A stretch of 64,000 nt of DNA from Neobacillus terrae (GTDB taxonomy: Bacteria > Bacillota > Bacilli > Bacillales > Cytobacillaceae). Positions 55,086-64,000 of this stretch are shown here, one piece after another. The position numbers and the translations under genes are program-made. The notes beneath the pieces were generated by a model, which was not told where the DNA came from, searched no databases, and was given only the letters and a program-made list of their open reading frames with translations. The stretch is taken from positions 124,001 to 188,000 of the forward strand of contig NZ_JAAOEO010000004.1 of the NCBI RefSeq assembly GCF_011393025.1. The letters are read 5' to 3'. Within the stretch, counting starts at the first letter, position 1. Each line of letters begins with the position of its first letter.

Positions 55086-55949
55086 TCAGTACATATAAAA
55101 GAGGTCCCCGATTTTATCGGTTACTCTTTTTTCAGTAAAATAGGCATGCAGCAATTCATTTTCATCTAAAAACAAATTCTCTTCAGACCCCTTTACCTGA
55201 ACAGGATGTTTGCATCCACGCTGAAACCTTGTTAAAACATCCAGCAGCAGTTCATCATCCCCGGCAATCAGGGGTTTTAACAAGCCAATACTCTCTTTTC
55301 TCCCATAATATCGTTCCAGCAAAAAGCGGATAAAAACATAATGCCTTTGTTTCCATTCATGATAAAGAGAAAAGTATAAAAATCCTGACACAATCCAGAT
55401 ATTTAAATTCAGCGGAAACCTTAATAAAAAAAATAGAAGGAAAGCAGTCAAATAGATGAAAGATACCCTGAGGGCCCACAAATGCGCTTTAAGAAAAGGC
55501 ATTTTCAAAGAAAACAGCATAAATACCAATTTACCTCCGTCAAGTGGCCAGACAGGGAAAAGATTAAAAATAAGTATCATAAGGTTATATTGAATAAATA
55601 AATTTATTGCACTTTCAGGCAGTATAGAGAAATTGGATAATAAGTATGCCAATCCGATCATCCATAAATGCTGGGCGGGACCGGCTAGTACCACAATCGC
55701 TTCTTCTCTTAAAGGACGATTTCCATGCTCATCCATCTCGGCCACTCCTCCAAAAGGGAGCAGGGATATTTTCTTGATCCTCCAGTTAAAGCATGAAGCA
55801 GCGGCAGCATGGCCCAGTTCATGAATAAAGATAATGCCAAGAAGCAGACATACCTCCAGAAAGCGTGCTGTTGCCACTGCTGCTGCTATCACTATCCATA
55901 GAAGGGGATGAAAGTGAATCTTGCTGATTAAGGTTTTTGTTTTATTCAA
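55086..55949 (-). CDS. spoIVFB: Intramembrane metalloprotease SpoIVFB
   Basis: 287 residues of the site-2 protease family. HELGH at residues 43-47 and D137 in PVWPLDGG match the zinc ligands and positions known in B. subtilis (H43, E44, H47, D137). Six membrane segments are followed by a C-terminal CBS-like part (about 210-287). It cuts pro-sigma-K in the mother cell. It starts within the last codons of spoIVFA (8-base overlap). Confidence 0.95.
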   Translation of the reverse strand: MNKTKTLISKIHFHPLLWIVIAAAVATARFLEVCLLLGIIFIHELGHAAAASCFNWRIKKISLLPFGGVAEMDEHGNRPLREEAIVVLAGPAQHLWMIGLAYLLSNFSILPESAINLFIQYNLMILIFNLFPVWPLDGGKLVFMLFSLKMPFLKAHLWALRVSFIYLTAFLLFFLLRFPLNLNIWIVSGFLYFSLYHEWKQRHYVFIRFLLERYYGRKESIGLLKPLIAGDDELLLDVLTRFQRGCKHPVQVKGSEENLFLDENELLHAYFTEKRVTDKIGDLFYMY

Positions 55950-56727
55950 AACGGATCACCTGGATAGGATCTATAAAGTCTTCTCCCTTTTTGATCGCAA
56001 AATAAAACTCCCCTTTTGTTGAATCCTCTCCCTTTGAAGGAGAGACTGTACCAACTTCCTTACCCTTATCTATATATTCATAGAGACTTACCTTAATATT
56101 TTCCAGATTCCCGTACCACGACTCCGTTTTATCTGAATGCTGAATAATAACAGTTTTGCCAATGCCCTCTTTAACACCAGCAAACCGAACAATACCTTCA
56201 TTCATGGCTTTAACTGGGTCACCTTTACCTGTCTCAATCATGATACCCTGTCCATTCTTCTCAAACTTATCAAGGATTTTCCCGGCCGCAGGAAGGGCAT
56301 ATTCCTGATCATTTAAAGCAGTATCCTTATTTTCTTTTTTCCCCGGTACTGGAAGCAGCGCCAGAGGTTTTCCGAATTTCTGCTCATACCAATCAGATAC
56401 AGCTGCAAATTGAAATTCTTCATTCATTGATTTTTTTAAAGTGGTCCTTGCTGTATCAAACATGCTGTTATGATTTTTAAACAGGATTGCAACGAGTAAA
56501 AAGAGGAAGACTGAAGCTAGTATTTTAAATAAAAATACTTCCTTTTTAAATAATGGATGATTTTCTTCCTGCCTTCCTCCCTCAAAGGAAGCTACCTGGC
56601 TGCCAAAACCATATCTCTCTTCATCAGCAGCCCACTTAACCCGATTAGGACTGAACTTCTCCTTACGATCCCTTTCCTTCTTCCTTTTTGCTATTCTTTT
56701 GCGGATATCATCCGATCTTGAATTCAC
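55942..56727 (-). CDS. spoIVFA: SpoIVFA, regulator of SpoIVFB
   Basis: About 261 residues from a GTG at 56727; the N-terminus NSRSDDIRKRIAKRKKERD resembles B. subtilis SpoIVFA better than the longer form starting at GTG 56736. A basic cytoplasmic part (to about 75) precedes one membrane segment. The external LytM/M23-like domain (GDPVKAMNEGIVRFAG, TVIIQHSDKTESWYGNL) lacks the full zinc set. It holds SpoIVFB inactive with BofC until SpoIVB cleaves it. Confidence 0.92.
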   Translation of the reverse strand: MNSRSDDIRKRIAKRKKERDRKEKFSPNRVKWAADEERYGFGSQVASFEGGRQEENHPLFKKEVFLFKILASVFLFLLVAILFKNHNSMFDTARTTLKKSMNEEFQFAAVSDWYEQKFGKPLALLPVPGKKENKDTALNDQEYALPAAGKILDKFEKNGQGIMIETGKGDPVKAMNEGIVRFAGVKEGIGKTVIIQHSDKTESWYGNLENIKVSLYEYIDKGKEVGTVSPSKGEDSTKGEFYFAIKKGEDFIDPIQVIRFE

Positions 56728-56894
56728 TGCACCCACCAGCCCTTATTCCTTTTTCTAAAAGTTTATGAGTTGTCCAATAGGAGTATTACCAAGAAAAGTG
56801 AAAGCGAAGGGCATATTCTCATGGCTTCCTGGAGATATACTTCAGCAGCAGAACATCGGTCCTCTGAGTGCGCAGGGAGAAAATATTTCAAAAA
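56728..56894. other. Leader of spoIVFA, nothing else seen
   Basis: No open frame or hairpin of note. A sigma-E promoter would be expected for spoIVFAB on the minus strand, but I could not pick one out with confidence. Confidence 0.3.
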
Positions 56895-57130
56895 GAACAA
56901 AAGTCGCATGCGCCCTGATCAGATGATGAAAGGCTAAAATCGCCACATCCTGTGGCAACGCCTTCCTGACCCACATCCTGTGGGCCTCCGACAGGCATAA
57001 GACGAATCACGTAAGAAATCCTGATTTCTGAAGTGATTTGGCTTATGACCCCGAGGGGCTGGGCGCTGGAGCTGGATTACAATAACCTAGTTCGGAGTTT
57101 TCCACAAGGTGAAAATCTATAATTCCTAAC
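56895..57130. repeat. Short copy (B) of dispersed palindromic repeat
   Basis: 236 bp matching repeat A at 11544-12030 in the same orientation, without the four extra blocks. Intact palindromes: CCCACATCCTGTGGG, AGAAATCCTGATTTCT and GCTGGAGC; these are the places where A carries mini-elements. The right end reaches the minD terminator, just as A reaches the mnmA terminator. Confidence 0.9.
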
Positions 57131-57133
57131 CGA

Positions 57134-57168
57134 TAAAAAACGGATGCTGCATAATTGCAGCACCCGTT
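57134..57168 (-). terminator. Intrinsic terminator of minD
   Basis: On the minus strand CGGGTGCTGC pairs with GCAGCATCCG (one G.U) and TTTTTTATC follows. Confidence 0.92.
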
Positions 57169-57173
57169 TTTAT

Positions 57174-57977
57174 TTATCTAACACCAAAGAATTTTTTTAT
57201 TTTAAAGAACATTCCTTTTCCGCTATCTTCTAAAGACTGAAGAGGAATTGATTCTCCCAGGATTCTCCTGGCTATATTACGATAAGCGACCGATGCCTTG
57301 CTGTTCGGGTTTAAGGCAATAGGCTCACCATGGTTTGACGCCTTAATAACCTCGTCATCATCAGCTACAATCCCGATTAAGTCAATGGATAAGTGTGTTG
57401 TGATTTCATCCACATCCAACATATCTCCATTTTTCATTAAATGATTACGGATTCTATTGATGATTAATTTTGGCGGCTCGATATTTTCCTCTTTTTCAAG
57501 AAGACCGATGATCCGGTCTGCATCTCTTACAGCAGATACTTCAGGTGTCGTTACCACAATCGCCTTGTCTGCACCCGCAACTGCATTTTTATAGCCTTGC
57601 TCAATTCCCGCAGGACAGTCAATGACAATATAATCATAATCCTGTTTTAATTGTTCAATCAGCTTTTTCATCTGTTCAGGGGTCACAGCTGATTTATCGG
57701 TTGTTTGGGCTGCAGGAAGCAGATACAATAAATCCTCGAAACGCTTATCCTTAACAAGAGCCTGATGTATTTTACATCTTCCCTCTACCACATCGACTAA
57801 ATCATAGATAATACGGTTTTCCAGCCCCATTACCACATCAAGATTGCGCAGGCCAATGTCTGTATCAACCAGGCAGACTTTTTTTCCCTGGAGAGCCAGA
57901 GCCGTTCCTAAATTAGCCGAAGTGGTTGTTTTCCCGACGCCGCCTTTACCGGATGTAATTACAATTGCTTCTCCCAC
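57174..57977 (-). CDS. minD: Septum-site determining ATPase MinD
   Basis: 267 residues. Deviant Walker A SGKGGVGKTT (residues 9-18), CLVDTDIGLRNLDVVMG, DCPAGIEQG, and a C-terminal amphipathic membrane-targeting helix (FFKIKKFFGVR). It recruits MinC to the membrane to block division at the poles. GTG start at 57977 with AAGGGGG eight bases upstream, next to an 8-bp tandem repeat. Last gene of mreBCD-minCD. Confidence 0.97.
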   Translation of the reverse strand: MGEAIVITSGKGGVGKTTTSANLGTALALQGKKVCLVDTDIGLRNLDVVMGLENRIIYDLVDVVEGRCKIHQALVKDKRFEDLLYLLPAAQTTDKSAVTPEQMKKLIEQLKQDYDYIVIDCPAGIEQGYKNAVAGADKAIVVTTPEVSAVRDADRIIGLLEKEENIEPPKLIINRIRNHLMKNGDMLDVDEITTHLSIDLIGIVADDDEVIKASNHGEPIALNPNSKASVAYRNIARRILGESIPLQSLEDSGKGMFFKIKKFFGVR

Positions 57978-57991
57978 GCTAATGTCCCCCT

Positions 57992-58023
57992 TCTAATCTT
58001 CTAATCTTCTAATCTTCTAATCT
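57992..58023. repeat. Four 8-bp tandem repeats across the minC stop
   Basis: Four perfect copies of TCTAATCT (AGATTAGA on the coding strand) cover the last minC codons, its stop (58009-58011) and the spacer to the minD ribosome binding site. Confidence 0.95.
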
Positions 58024-58683
58024 AGTTAAATTAGGTCTAAGATGGATTAAACCCTGTAATCTATCAACAACTATTTGCCGGTTATCATCTATGTATGCAC
58101 ATTCCATTTCGTGCTTCTCTTCTGATTCCACGATATCAGGGGCCCGATTAATGCAATCGCTGATTCGCAGCTGTGAAGGCTTCATGCTCGAGGCAGCTAT
58201 AATAGCTTGCTCATCTCCTCCGCACCCAGCATGGGCGATTCCTTTTAAGGCACCCATAATAAAGATATTTCCTCCGGCTCTTACCGTACCTCCCGGATTG
58301 ACATCACCGACCAAAAGCAAATCACCAGGAACCTCTAGAATCTGGCCTGAACGGATTATTCTGGCGACCGTCAATACTTCAGCCTTGCCTCGAATTGATT
58401 CTGCTTCCTCTTTAGTAAGAACATTAGAATCAATTTTATCCACTACTAAATTCTTTTTCTGGCGGATAAGTGCCTTTATTTCCTCTTTCTGTTCTTCAGA
58501 AAGATAGCGGTTTCCTAATTGGACATGGACAGGGATAAGCTGGTTCTCGCCATTGGCCCTGGTATTGGCCGAAAGTTTCAGATCCAGTTCCCTTTTCAGG
58601 TCCTGATAGGAGCAGGAATCGTCAAGATGAAGGGTTAATCCATCCTTGGTTCCTTTTATAATTACATTTTGCCTTTTTTTCAT
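58009..58683 (-). CDS. minC: Septum-site determining inhibitor MinC
   Basis: 224 residues. The N-terminal domain (to about 100) contacts FtsZ. The C-terminal beta-helix with [40 protein letters not shown] and [10 protein letters not shown] binds MinD. GAGGTG lies ten bases before the ATG. The C-terminus (LTRLED) and stop are encoded inside a short tandem repeat. It follows mreD by about 60 bases. Confidence 0.95.
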   Translation of the reverse strand: MKKRQNVIIKGTKDGLTLHLDDSCSYQDLKRELDLKLSANTRANGENQLIPVHVQLGNRYLSEEQKEEIKALIRQKKNLVVDKIDSNVLTKEEAESIRGKAEVLTVARIIRSGQILEVPGDLLLVGDVNPGGTVRAGGNIFIMGALKGIAHAGCGGDEQAIIAASSMKPSQLRISDCINRAPDIVESEEKHEMECAYIDDNRQIVVDRLQGLIHLRPNLTRLED

Positions 58684-58745
58684 GGAGAAATTTCACCTCA
58701 ATAAGGAAGGAATTCGACATAAAAGCCAAAATTCCTTTTTTGCAA

Positions 58746-59264
58746 TTAGTCGTTCCCCAGCTCTTCTGCAAATTTTTCAAATTGCCATTTAAAGGGGAAG
58801 GCCGCCAAAACAACAAAGGCAAGATTAAGTAAAATAGTAGGGTAAAAACGGATCTCTAAATAATTGACGAAGCTGAGATCTGTAACGTTAATAAGTAAGT
58901 TTATCCAGTAAACGGCTATTTCCACAAGAGCAATTGCAATTAGGGAAACACCAGAAGCTGTAAAAAGATTTGCATGGATAACCCGCATGGCTTTTGAAGC
59001 AAAATAGGCAGTCAAAGGAAATAGGAATAAATAAACTCCGAGAATTTCCGTATAGACGATATCAAATAATGCTCCAAAAACAAATCCGTAAATAATACCA
59101 TGCTTTTTACTGCCAAAAACACTTAGAAAAATAATGCCGGCAAGCAAAAAGTGCGGAGCGAATATTTTTCCGTCACCAAATAAATCCGCAGGGGTATACT
59201 GGACAAACAAGCTCTCCACAATAAACAAAGCACCAAACAGAATGGGAAGCAGGAGTCGGCTCAC
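58746..59264 (-). CDS. mreD: Rod-shape protein MreD
   Basis: 172 residues, almost all membrane (five to six hydrophobic segments), with FGDGKIFAPHFLLAGIIFLS and GIIYGFVFGALFDIVYTEIL typical of Gram-positive MreD. GTG start at 59264 overlaps the mreC stop. Works with MreC, MreB and RodA/PBP2 in side-wall synthesis. Confidence 0.93.
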   Translation of the reverse strand: MSRLLLPILFGALFIVESLFVQYTPADLFGDGKIFAPHFLLAGIIFLSVFGSKKHGIIYGFVFGALFDIVYTEILGVYLFLFPLTAYFASKAMRVIHANLFTASGVSLIAIALVEIAVYWINLLINVTDLSFVNYLEIRFYPTILLNLAFVVLAAFPFKWQFEKFAEELGND

Positions 59265-60142
59265 TGTCCCTCCCCCTTACTTTCCAGGTAGTCCGTGGCC
59301 TCTGGCACTCTCATTGTCTTCTTAGCGACCATAACATTTTCGATATCATAAAAATTGGCGCCAGGTTTAACATAAGCAGTTTGATTTAAACCATATTGAT
59401 CCGGCTTGACCTCTACTACTTTTCCAATCAACAGTCCTTTAGGAAAGACCCCGCCCAAACCTGAGGTCACTACCAGTTGGCCTTTTTTAATTTTGGCATC
59501 TGCTGGTATCCTTTTAACCATAAGCCTTTTTTCTTTATCATAGCCATCAACAAGACCATAAGAACTTGTATCCCCTAGAATAATAGTCGATATCTGGTTT
59601 TTAGGATCAGCTGCACTTAAAAGCTGAACGGTTGAACTAAATTGATTCACATGCTTTATTTTTCCAAGAAGGCTGCCGTTGGATCCAATAACAGCCATAT
59701 TTTGTTTTAATCCGCTTGTTTTTCCTTTATCAATGATGATCATCTCTTGCCAGCGATCAGGGTTTCTGCCAATTACCGTAGCCTGTAATGGTTTAAAATC
59801 TCTCAGTGTTTTCTTCTTATCAAGAATCACACGCAGTTCTTTATTGTCTTTTTCAAGAATTTGAACCTGTTTCTCAAGCTCTGCAATTTTTTCTACGCGT
59901 GTTTTTAACTCTTTATTTTCATGATATGTATTTTGCAAGTCCTCGAGATTTTGAAAAAAGCCTGCAAAAAAGTGGGCAGGCTTGGAAACGAGGGATTCAA
60001 CCCAGCCGGTTGTATCTTTTACAAACTTTTCCGGCCAGGTCAATTCAGAACGTTCCCTCAAAGAAAACCCAATCAATGCCACGAGAATAATGATGCTGAC
60101 AAGCAAAACAATCAGGCGTTTATTCAAAAAGAATTGTGGCAT
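59261..60142 (-). CDS. mreC: Rod-shape protein MreC
   Basis: 293 residues. One N-terminal membrane segment (about 9-27), a coiled coil (about 60-110, LQNTYHENKELKTRVEKIAE), then the two-barrel MreC domain (VIGRNPDRWQEMIIIDKG, VTSGLGGVFPKGLLIGKV). GAGGTG precedes the ATG. Connects MreB inside with synthases outside. Confidence 0.95.
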   Translation of the reverse strand: MPQFFLNKRLIVLLVSIIILVALIGFSLRERSELTWPEKFVKDTTGWVESLVSKPAHFFAGFFQNLEDLQNTYHENKELKTRVEKIAELEKQVQILEKDNKELRVILDKKKTLRDFKPLQATVIGRNPDRWQEMIIIDKGKTSGLKQNMAVIGSNGSLLGKIKHVNQFSSTVQLLSAADPKNQISTIILGDTSSYGLVDGYDKEKRLMVKRIPADAKIKKGQLVVTSGLGGVFPKGLLIGKVVEVKPDQYGLNQTAYVKPGANFYDIENVMVAKKTMRVPEATDYLESKGEGQ

Positions 60143-60167
60143 GATCTACACCTCTAAATTTTGTCTT

Positions 60168-61190
60168 TTATCGAGAATCTTTCGCTTTTGTTTTAAATAA
60201 GTTGATATGGTCAAGTGCTTTTCCTGTTCCAATGGCTACACAATCCAATGGATTTTCGGCAATTAGGACAGGCATTTTTGTTTCGTCAGCGATAATCTTG
60301 TCCAAATTCCGCAAAAGCGCACCTCCGCCAGTCAGAACAATACCTCGGTCCATAATATCAGAAGCAAGTTCTGGCGGAGTCTTTTCCAATGTGTTTTTAA
60401 CCGCGTCCACAATTGCATATACAGTATCACGAAGAGCAGCCGCAATTTCTTTTGCTGTAATCTCAATTGTTTTTGGAAGTCCAGTCAATAGATCTCGGCC
60501 ACGGATTTCCATATTTGGAACGCCCTCAGGATCTCCGGCAGAACCCACTTCAACCTTAATGGTTTCAGCAGTTCTGTCACCAATCATGAGATTATAGTTT
60601 TTACGGATATAATGGACGATAGCATCATCCATTTCATCACCGGCTATTCGAATAGACTGGCTGGTTACAATACCGCCAAGAGAAATGATAGCTACTTCAG
60701 TGGTTCCTCCGCCAATATCAACAACCATGCTGCCAGTTGGTTCCCAAACAGGAAGATTTGCACCTATAGCTGCGGCAAACGGTTCTTCAATAGTGAATGC
60801 ATCTCTAGCTCCAGCCTGTCTCGTTGCATCAATAACGGCTCTTTCTTCCACTGCAGTAATTCCTGATGGAACGCAAACCATTACATAAGGCTTACCTGCA
60901 AACAATCCTTTATTTTTGGTAGCCTGGCGAATGTAATACTTCATCATTGTAGCTGTAGTTTCATAATCTGCAATGACTCCATCCTTCATCGGCCTTAAAG
61001 CAACTATATTTCCTGGTGTGCGGCCAATCATATTTTTAGCATCGTTTCCAACTGCTACGATGTTTTTGTTATCTGTTTGAAGTGCCACCACTGACGGTTC
61101 CCTTAAAACAATCCCTTTTCCTTTTACATATACAAGAGTATTGGCTGTACCCAAGTCAATACCCAGATCTCTAGTTCCAATTCCAAACAT
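60168..61190 (-). CDS. mreB: Actin-like cell-shape protein MreB
   Basis: 340 residues. Actin-fold phosphate loops [14 protein letters not shown] (near 10) and [13 protein letters not shown] (near 160); [15 protein letters not shown] near 285. It polymerises under the membrane to guide elongation. AAAGGGAG precedes the ATG. First gene of mreBCD-minCD; about 185 bases separate it from radC, with no clear terminator between. Confidence 0.98.
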   Translation of the reverse strand: MFGIGTRDLGIDLGTANTLVYVKGKGIVLREPSVVALQTDNKNIVAVGNDAKNMIGRTPGNIVALRPMKDGVIADYETTATMMKYYIRQATKNKGLFAGKPYVMVCVPSGITAVEERAVIDATRQAGARDAFTIEEPFAAAIGANLPVWEPTGSMVVDIGGGTTEVAIISLGGIVTSQSIRIAGDEMDDAIVHYIRKNYNLMIGDRTAETIKVEVGSAGDPEGVPNMEIRGRDLLTGLPKTIEITAKEIAAALRDTVYAIVDAVKNTLEKTPPELASDIMDRGIVLTGGGALLRNLDKIIADETKMPVLIAENPLDCVAIGTGKALDHINLFKTKAKDSR

Positions 61191-61375
61191 AAAATGTATC
61201 TCCCTTTCTGATACGAATGCATTTATTTGCGATAAGGTTTAATGATAAATTAGTCCATTCCTCCACACATGGAAGCCGACCGTTAATTTTGGTATAAAAT
61301 AAGTTAATCAGGTGTGTAATATCCCCGAAAAATCATAAACAATATTATAACCCAACATCAATCAAAAACATAGCA

Positions 61376-62065
61376 TTATAAATAGCCTTTTTCTTTAAGG
61401 CTAACAAATTTGTTCTCACCAATTATTAAATGATCAAGTAAATCAATCCCGATTATTTTCCCTGACTCGGAAAGCCTCTTGGTAACCTCAATATCCTCCC
61501 TGCTCGGAGCGGGATCTCCTGAAGGATGATTATGGATACAGATAATGGAGGCAGCTGACCGCCGAATTGCCTCTTTGTAAACCTCGCGAGGATGTACAAT
61601 CGAGGCATTTAAGCTTCCAATAAAGATGGTTTGTTTATGAATGACCTGATTTTTGGTGTTCAAATAAAGACAGACAAAATGCTCCTGTGATAAAAAACGC
61701 ATATCATTCATGACATACTTGGCTCCATCTTCAGGAGAACGGATAACAAACCGATCGTTATACGATAAATTCGCTACTCTTCGGCCCAATTCTACTGCCG
61801 CCAAAAGCTGAATTGCCTTAGCCATTCCTATTCCTTTGATTTCTGTTATTTCTTCAAGGGTGGCGGATTTCAAAAGGCGCAAGCCTTCAAATTGCGTCAA
61901 CAGGCGATTCGACAATTGGAGGACAGACTCCTCCTTTGTTCCAGTCCTTAGCAGAAGGGCAATTAACTCATTATTGGAAAGGCTAGAAGGACCATGCTGA
62001 ATAAATCTTTCCCTAGGTCTCTCATCCTGGGGAAAGTCGCGGATCATTAGCGTATTTGCATTCAT
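61376..62065 (-). CDS. radC: RadC/YsxA JAB1-MPN domain protein
   Basis: 229 residues from the ATG at 62065 (GGGAGG seven bases upstream). A helix-hairpin-helix (EEITEIKGIGMAKAIQLLAA) is followed by the JAMM metal motif HNHPSGDPAPSREDIEVT near residue 175. The family was linked to DNA repair, but its true activity is not settled. Lies between maf and mreB as in B. subtilis (ysxA). Confidence 0.95.
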   Translation of the reverse strand: MNANTLMIRDFPQDERPRERFIQHGPSSLSNNELIALLLRTGTKEESVLQLSNRLLTQFEGLRLLKSATLEEITEIKGIGMAKAIQLLAAVELGRRVANLSYNDRFVIRSPEDGAKYVMNDMRFLSQEHFVCLYLNTKNQVIHKQTIFIGSLNASIVHPREVYKEAIRRSAASIICIHNHPSGDPAPSREDIEVTKRLSESGKIIGIDLLDHLIIGENKFVSLKEKGYL

Positions 62066-62106
62066 TATATTTCCTCCCTTATGGGAGCCCATAAATGTAC
62101 AAATAG

Positions 62107-62679
62107 TTAGTAAGGCAGCTGGAAACCGGCTTTTTTCAATTCACGGATGGTCCTGGAAACAGGAAGCCCCACCACCGCAAAGTAGTCACCGAAAATTTGC
62201 TTAACAAACATGCTGCCAAGACCCTGAATGCCATAGGAACCGGCTTTATCAAAGGGTTCCCCACTCTGCACATACCAGTTTATTTCTTCATCGCTCAGCT
62301 CCCAAAATACAACTTCCGTTTTTTCATAAAAAGCAACAGACGTTTCAGGAGCAATAATCGAAACCCCTGTGTAAACCTTATGGCTTTTTCCTGATAGTTG
62401 CCTAAGCATCTGAAAGGCTTCGGCTTTATCTTTTGGTTTGCCAAGAATTTCCCCATCAGCTGATACAATGGTGTCGGAGCCTATTACATACGAATCAGGA
62501 TACTCTCGGAAAACAGCAGCCGCCTTCCGCTGGGCCAATTCCATAACTACCTTTTCCGGCGGTAAGCCTGATTCAAAGCTTTCATCTACTTCACTGCTGG
62601 AGGTAATAAACTGTAATTGAAGATTTTCTAGGAGCTCTTTTCGCCGGGGAGAAGAAGAGGCTAAAATGAGGTTATGCAT
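62107..62679 (-). CDS. maf: Maf nucleotide pyrophosphatase
   Basis: 190 residues. Motifs LILASSSPRRKELLENL, SSEVDESFESG and VIGSDTIVSADGEILGKP are those of the Maf/ITPase-like house-cleaning enzymes; YhdE-type members hydrolyse dTTP, UTP and modified pyrimidine triphosphates. In Bacillus, overproduction blocks septation. It precedes radC by 41 bases. Confidence 0.95.
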   Translation of the reverse strand: MHNLILASSSPRRKELLENLQLQFITSSSEVDESFESGLPPEKVVMELAQRKAAAVFREYPDSYVIGSDTIVSADGEILGKPKDKAEAFQMLRQLSGKSHKVYTGVSIIAPETSVAFYEKTEVVFWELSDEEINWYVQSGEPFDKAGSYGIQGLGSMFVKQIFGDYFAVVGLPVSRTIRELKKAGFQLPY

Positions 62680-62723
62680 TCCATCACCATACCTTTTAAT
62701 TCGTTTTAGGGAGATACATTTTC

Positions 62724-62752
62724 ATCGTATCAGACTTTCACTCATCAAACAA
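62724..62752 (-). promoter_or_regulatory. Candidate promoter of maf
   Basis: TTGTTT (62747-62752), 17 bases, TACGAT (62724-62729) on the minus strand. The remaining part of this gap (to 62926) is AT-rich and shows nothing else. Confidence 0.4.
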
Positions 62753-62926
62753 TTTATATCAATTAAAGTTGGGAAAATATTGTCGAATTATGCAAATTAT
62801 CTTCTTCCAATGTGAAAAACAGAAGAGAATTAAATTAATTGTCTATGAAAATACAATGATTAATTAAACCCTGTTTGTAAGATGCTAGACAGTATTTGAT
62901 TTAGTTATCCTTATTATTCTTTAAAC

Positions 62927-62955
62927 ATAAAAAGACCGTCATTAAAGACGGCCAT
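62927..62955 (-). terminator. Intrinsic terminator of spoIIB
   Basis: On the minus strand GGCCGTC and GACGGTC enclose TTTAAT and are followed by TTTTTATG. Confidence 0.88.
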
Positions 62956-62987
62956 CATTTCCCAGAAAATAATTTGTCGAAACCAAC

Positions 62988-64000
62988 CTATATTGAAGAG
63001 ATTATTGCCAGGGAGTTCAATAAATGCTGTTGTGCGCTAACAGCCTGTTTATTCTCCCCACCCTTTTGAAAAGACTTCATTTTTTCCGAAGCTGCTGTCA
63101 ATTCTTTTCTTAACTGCTTAATAGCCTCATCATCAATTTTAAGTTCTGCAGCTTTTTCTGTTATTTTTTGAATTCCTTCAAGATTGGCTGCCGCATCTTT
63201 TGATAAGGGCTGATTAATTAGCACACTTGAAGAAGCTGCTGATAAACCGTTAAAGAGGACAGGTACTGATTTTAGAAAAGCCTTTTCATCCGGAGACAAA
63301 TTCTTTAATTCCTTTTCCGGAGTTTCCAATGACTTGGCATAAAAATCTACACCCTTTTCCTGATATACACCTCCAAGTTTTTTAGCATCTTCAATGCTTC
63401 CAGCCACCCCCAGAAACAGATACGTTTTTCCATTCAATACATCCACAATGGAAGAAACCCCTTTTTGCTCTGCCAGATCTGCGGCCTTGTTGGCAGCTTC
63501 TTTGGAAGAGTAGACACCTTCCTGGACAACAAACAATGATAACGGGCTGAATATGTATACATTTTTAGCAGGTGCTTGATTTCCAACTGTTTGTGGCTGT
63601 GCTGCCGCTTCAATCGACTCCGTACCATTTGTATTGCTGTGATTTGTAAGAACCAGTTTAAGCATTACAATACCAAAACTTGTCCCAAGAAGAACCGCAA
63701 AAATTGATGCCAATAGAATTGATTTTAGAAATCCTTTATTTTTTTTGCCGGGATTGAATATTATCTGATTAAAATTGTAACCTTTTTTCTTTTCTGGTTT
63801 AACAGTTTTTATTTCTTCTATATCATTTTGGTTTATCTCTGGAAGAATCCAGTCAAAGCTTTCATCTGCTGCTTCACCAGCTGCAGCTTCCAGGTAACCG
63901 GGTTCAGGACTGCCAGTTTCAATGGAATCCTCGTCTGTTTCTCCATTATTTTCTATGTAGCTTTGCTCATTGCCATTTAATTTAATGATAATCCTGTTAT
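62988..64000 (-). CDS. spoIIB: Stage II sporulation protein B, 5' end cut by the window
   Basis: The frame stays open to the window edge: IIIKLNGNEQSYIENNGETD at the visible start, an acidic cytoplasmic part, a basic patch KKNKGFLKS, one membrane segment (SILLASIFAVLLGTSFGIVM, near 63730-63660) and an extracellular SPOR-like domain (FVVQEGVYSSKEAANKAADL). A TTG at 63713 would start inside the membrane segment and is not the true start. SpoIIB helps septal peptidoglycan thinning and engulfment. Position beside maf agrees with B. subtilis. Confidence 0.88.
   Translation of the reverse strand, partial: NRIIIKLNGNEQSYIENNGETDEDSIETGSPEPGYLEAAAGEAADESFDWILPEINQNDIEEIKTVKPEKKKGYNFNQIIFNPGKKNKGFLKSILLASIFAVLLGTSFGIVMLKLVLTNHSNTNGTESIEAAAQPQTVGNQAPAKNVYIFSPLSLFVVQEGVYSSKEAANKAADLAEQKGVSSIVDVLNGKTYLFLGVAGSIEDAKKLGGVYQEKGVDFYAKSLETPEKELKNLSPDEKAFLKSVPVLFNGLSAASSSVLINQPLSKDAAANLEGIQKITEKAAELKIDDEAIKQLRKELTAASEKMKSFQKGGENKQAVSAQQHLLNSLAIISSI

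Noticed and set aside
63434..63713. SpoIIB starting at 63713
   Set aside because: That TTG is inside the membrane segment; the frame continues with family-like sequence to the window edge.

Overview
This window reads as the core chromosome of an endospore-forming Bacillaceae species. It carries spoIIB, spoIVFA/spoIVFB, spo0B, spoVB, bofC, safA and a YhcN/YlaJ-type spore lipoprotein. It also has tRNA-synthetase operons controlled by T-boxes, ribosome binding sites of the AGGAGG type and many TTG/GTG starts. As far as I can recall, gene order follows the Bacillus subtilis 168 stretch from spoIIB down to yrrL (mltG), so I use those symbols where the protein itself agrees. Species cannot be fixed from the sequence alone.

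Layout by rising coordinate (almost everything is on the minus strand). 1-6.5 kb: mltG (cut by the window edge), yrzB, ruvX, ireB, then alaS behind a T-box, and an AI-2E family membrane protein. 6.6-15.6 kb: small stress/housekeeping genes, recD2, a TPR gene, a large composite repeat, then mnmA, the partner cysteine desulfurase, cymR and a YczE-like membrane protein. 15.8-20.1 kb: rarA (plus), an ABC exporter pair, a decayed repeat and tcdA. 20.2-24.2 kb: a candidate structured RNA, 6S RNA, aspS-hisS behind a T-box, and a small helix-turn-helix-like protein. 24.3-32.4 kb: a second repeat with terminal inverted repeats, a five-SH3b amidase (plus), dtd, relA, apt and recJ. 32.7-42.7 kb: secDF, comN, spoVB (plus), yrbG, yrzE-like (plus), yajC, tgt, queA, ruvB, ruvA. 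42.8-50.3 kb: a lipoprotein (plus), bofC, a YhcN-type lipoprotein, a kinase-like gene overlapping safA, niaR (plus), pheA, pheB. 50.4-57 kb: obg, spo0B, rpmA, prp, rplU with its leader RNA, an RNase G/E gene, spoIVFB, spoIVFA. 57.2-64 kb: minD, minC, mreD, mreC, mreB, radC, maf and spoIIB (cut by the window edge).

Several sets work together. T-boxes tie alaS and hisS-aspS to tRNA charging, and relA-dtd adds starvation signalling and D-aminoacyl-tRNA proofreading. The mnmA/desulfurase pair makes s2U34 in tRNA, and queA-tgt makes queuosine. RuvAB, RuvX, RecD2, RarA, RecJ and possibly RadC form a DNA repair set. MreBCD-MinCD set cell shape and the division site. Prp trims the L27 made by the next gene. 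SpoIVFA/SpoIVFB and BofC are the sigma-K checkpoint parts.

The most unusual content is between genes. Two copies of one palindromic repeat (11544-12030 and 56895-57130) each abut an intrinsic terminator. The longer copy differs by about 250 bp, of which three blocks of 59-61 bp are copies of one mini-element sitting in the middle of the host repeat's own hairpins. Two more copies of the mini-element (60-61 bp, opposite strand) lie in an unrelated repeat family at 19.1 kb and 24.4 kb. I consider this nested mini-element the best candidate here for something undescribed.
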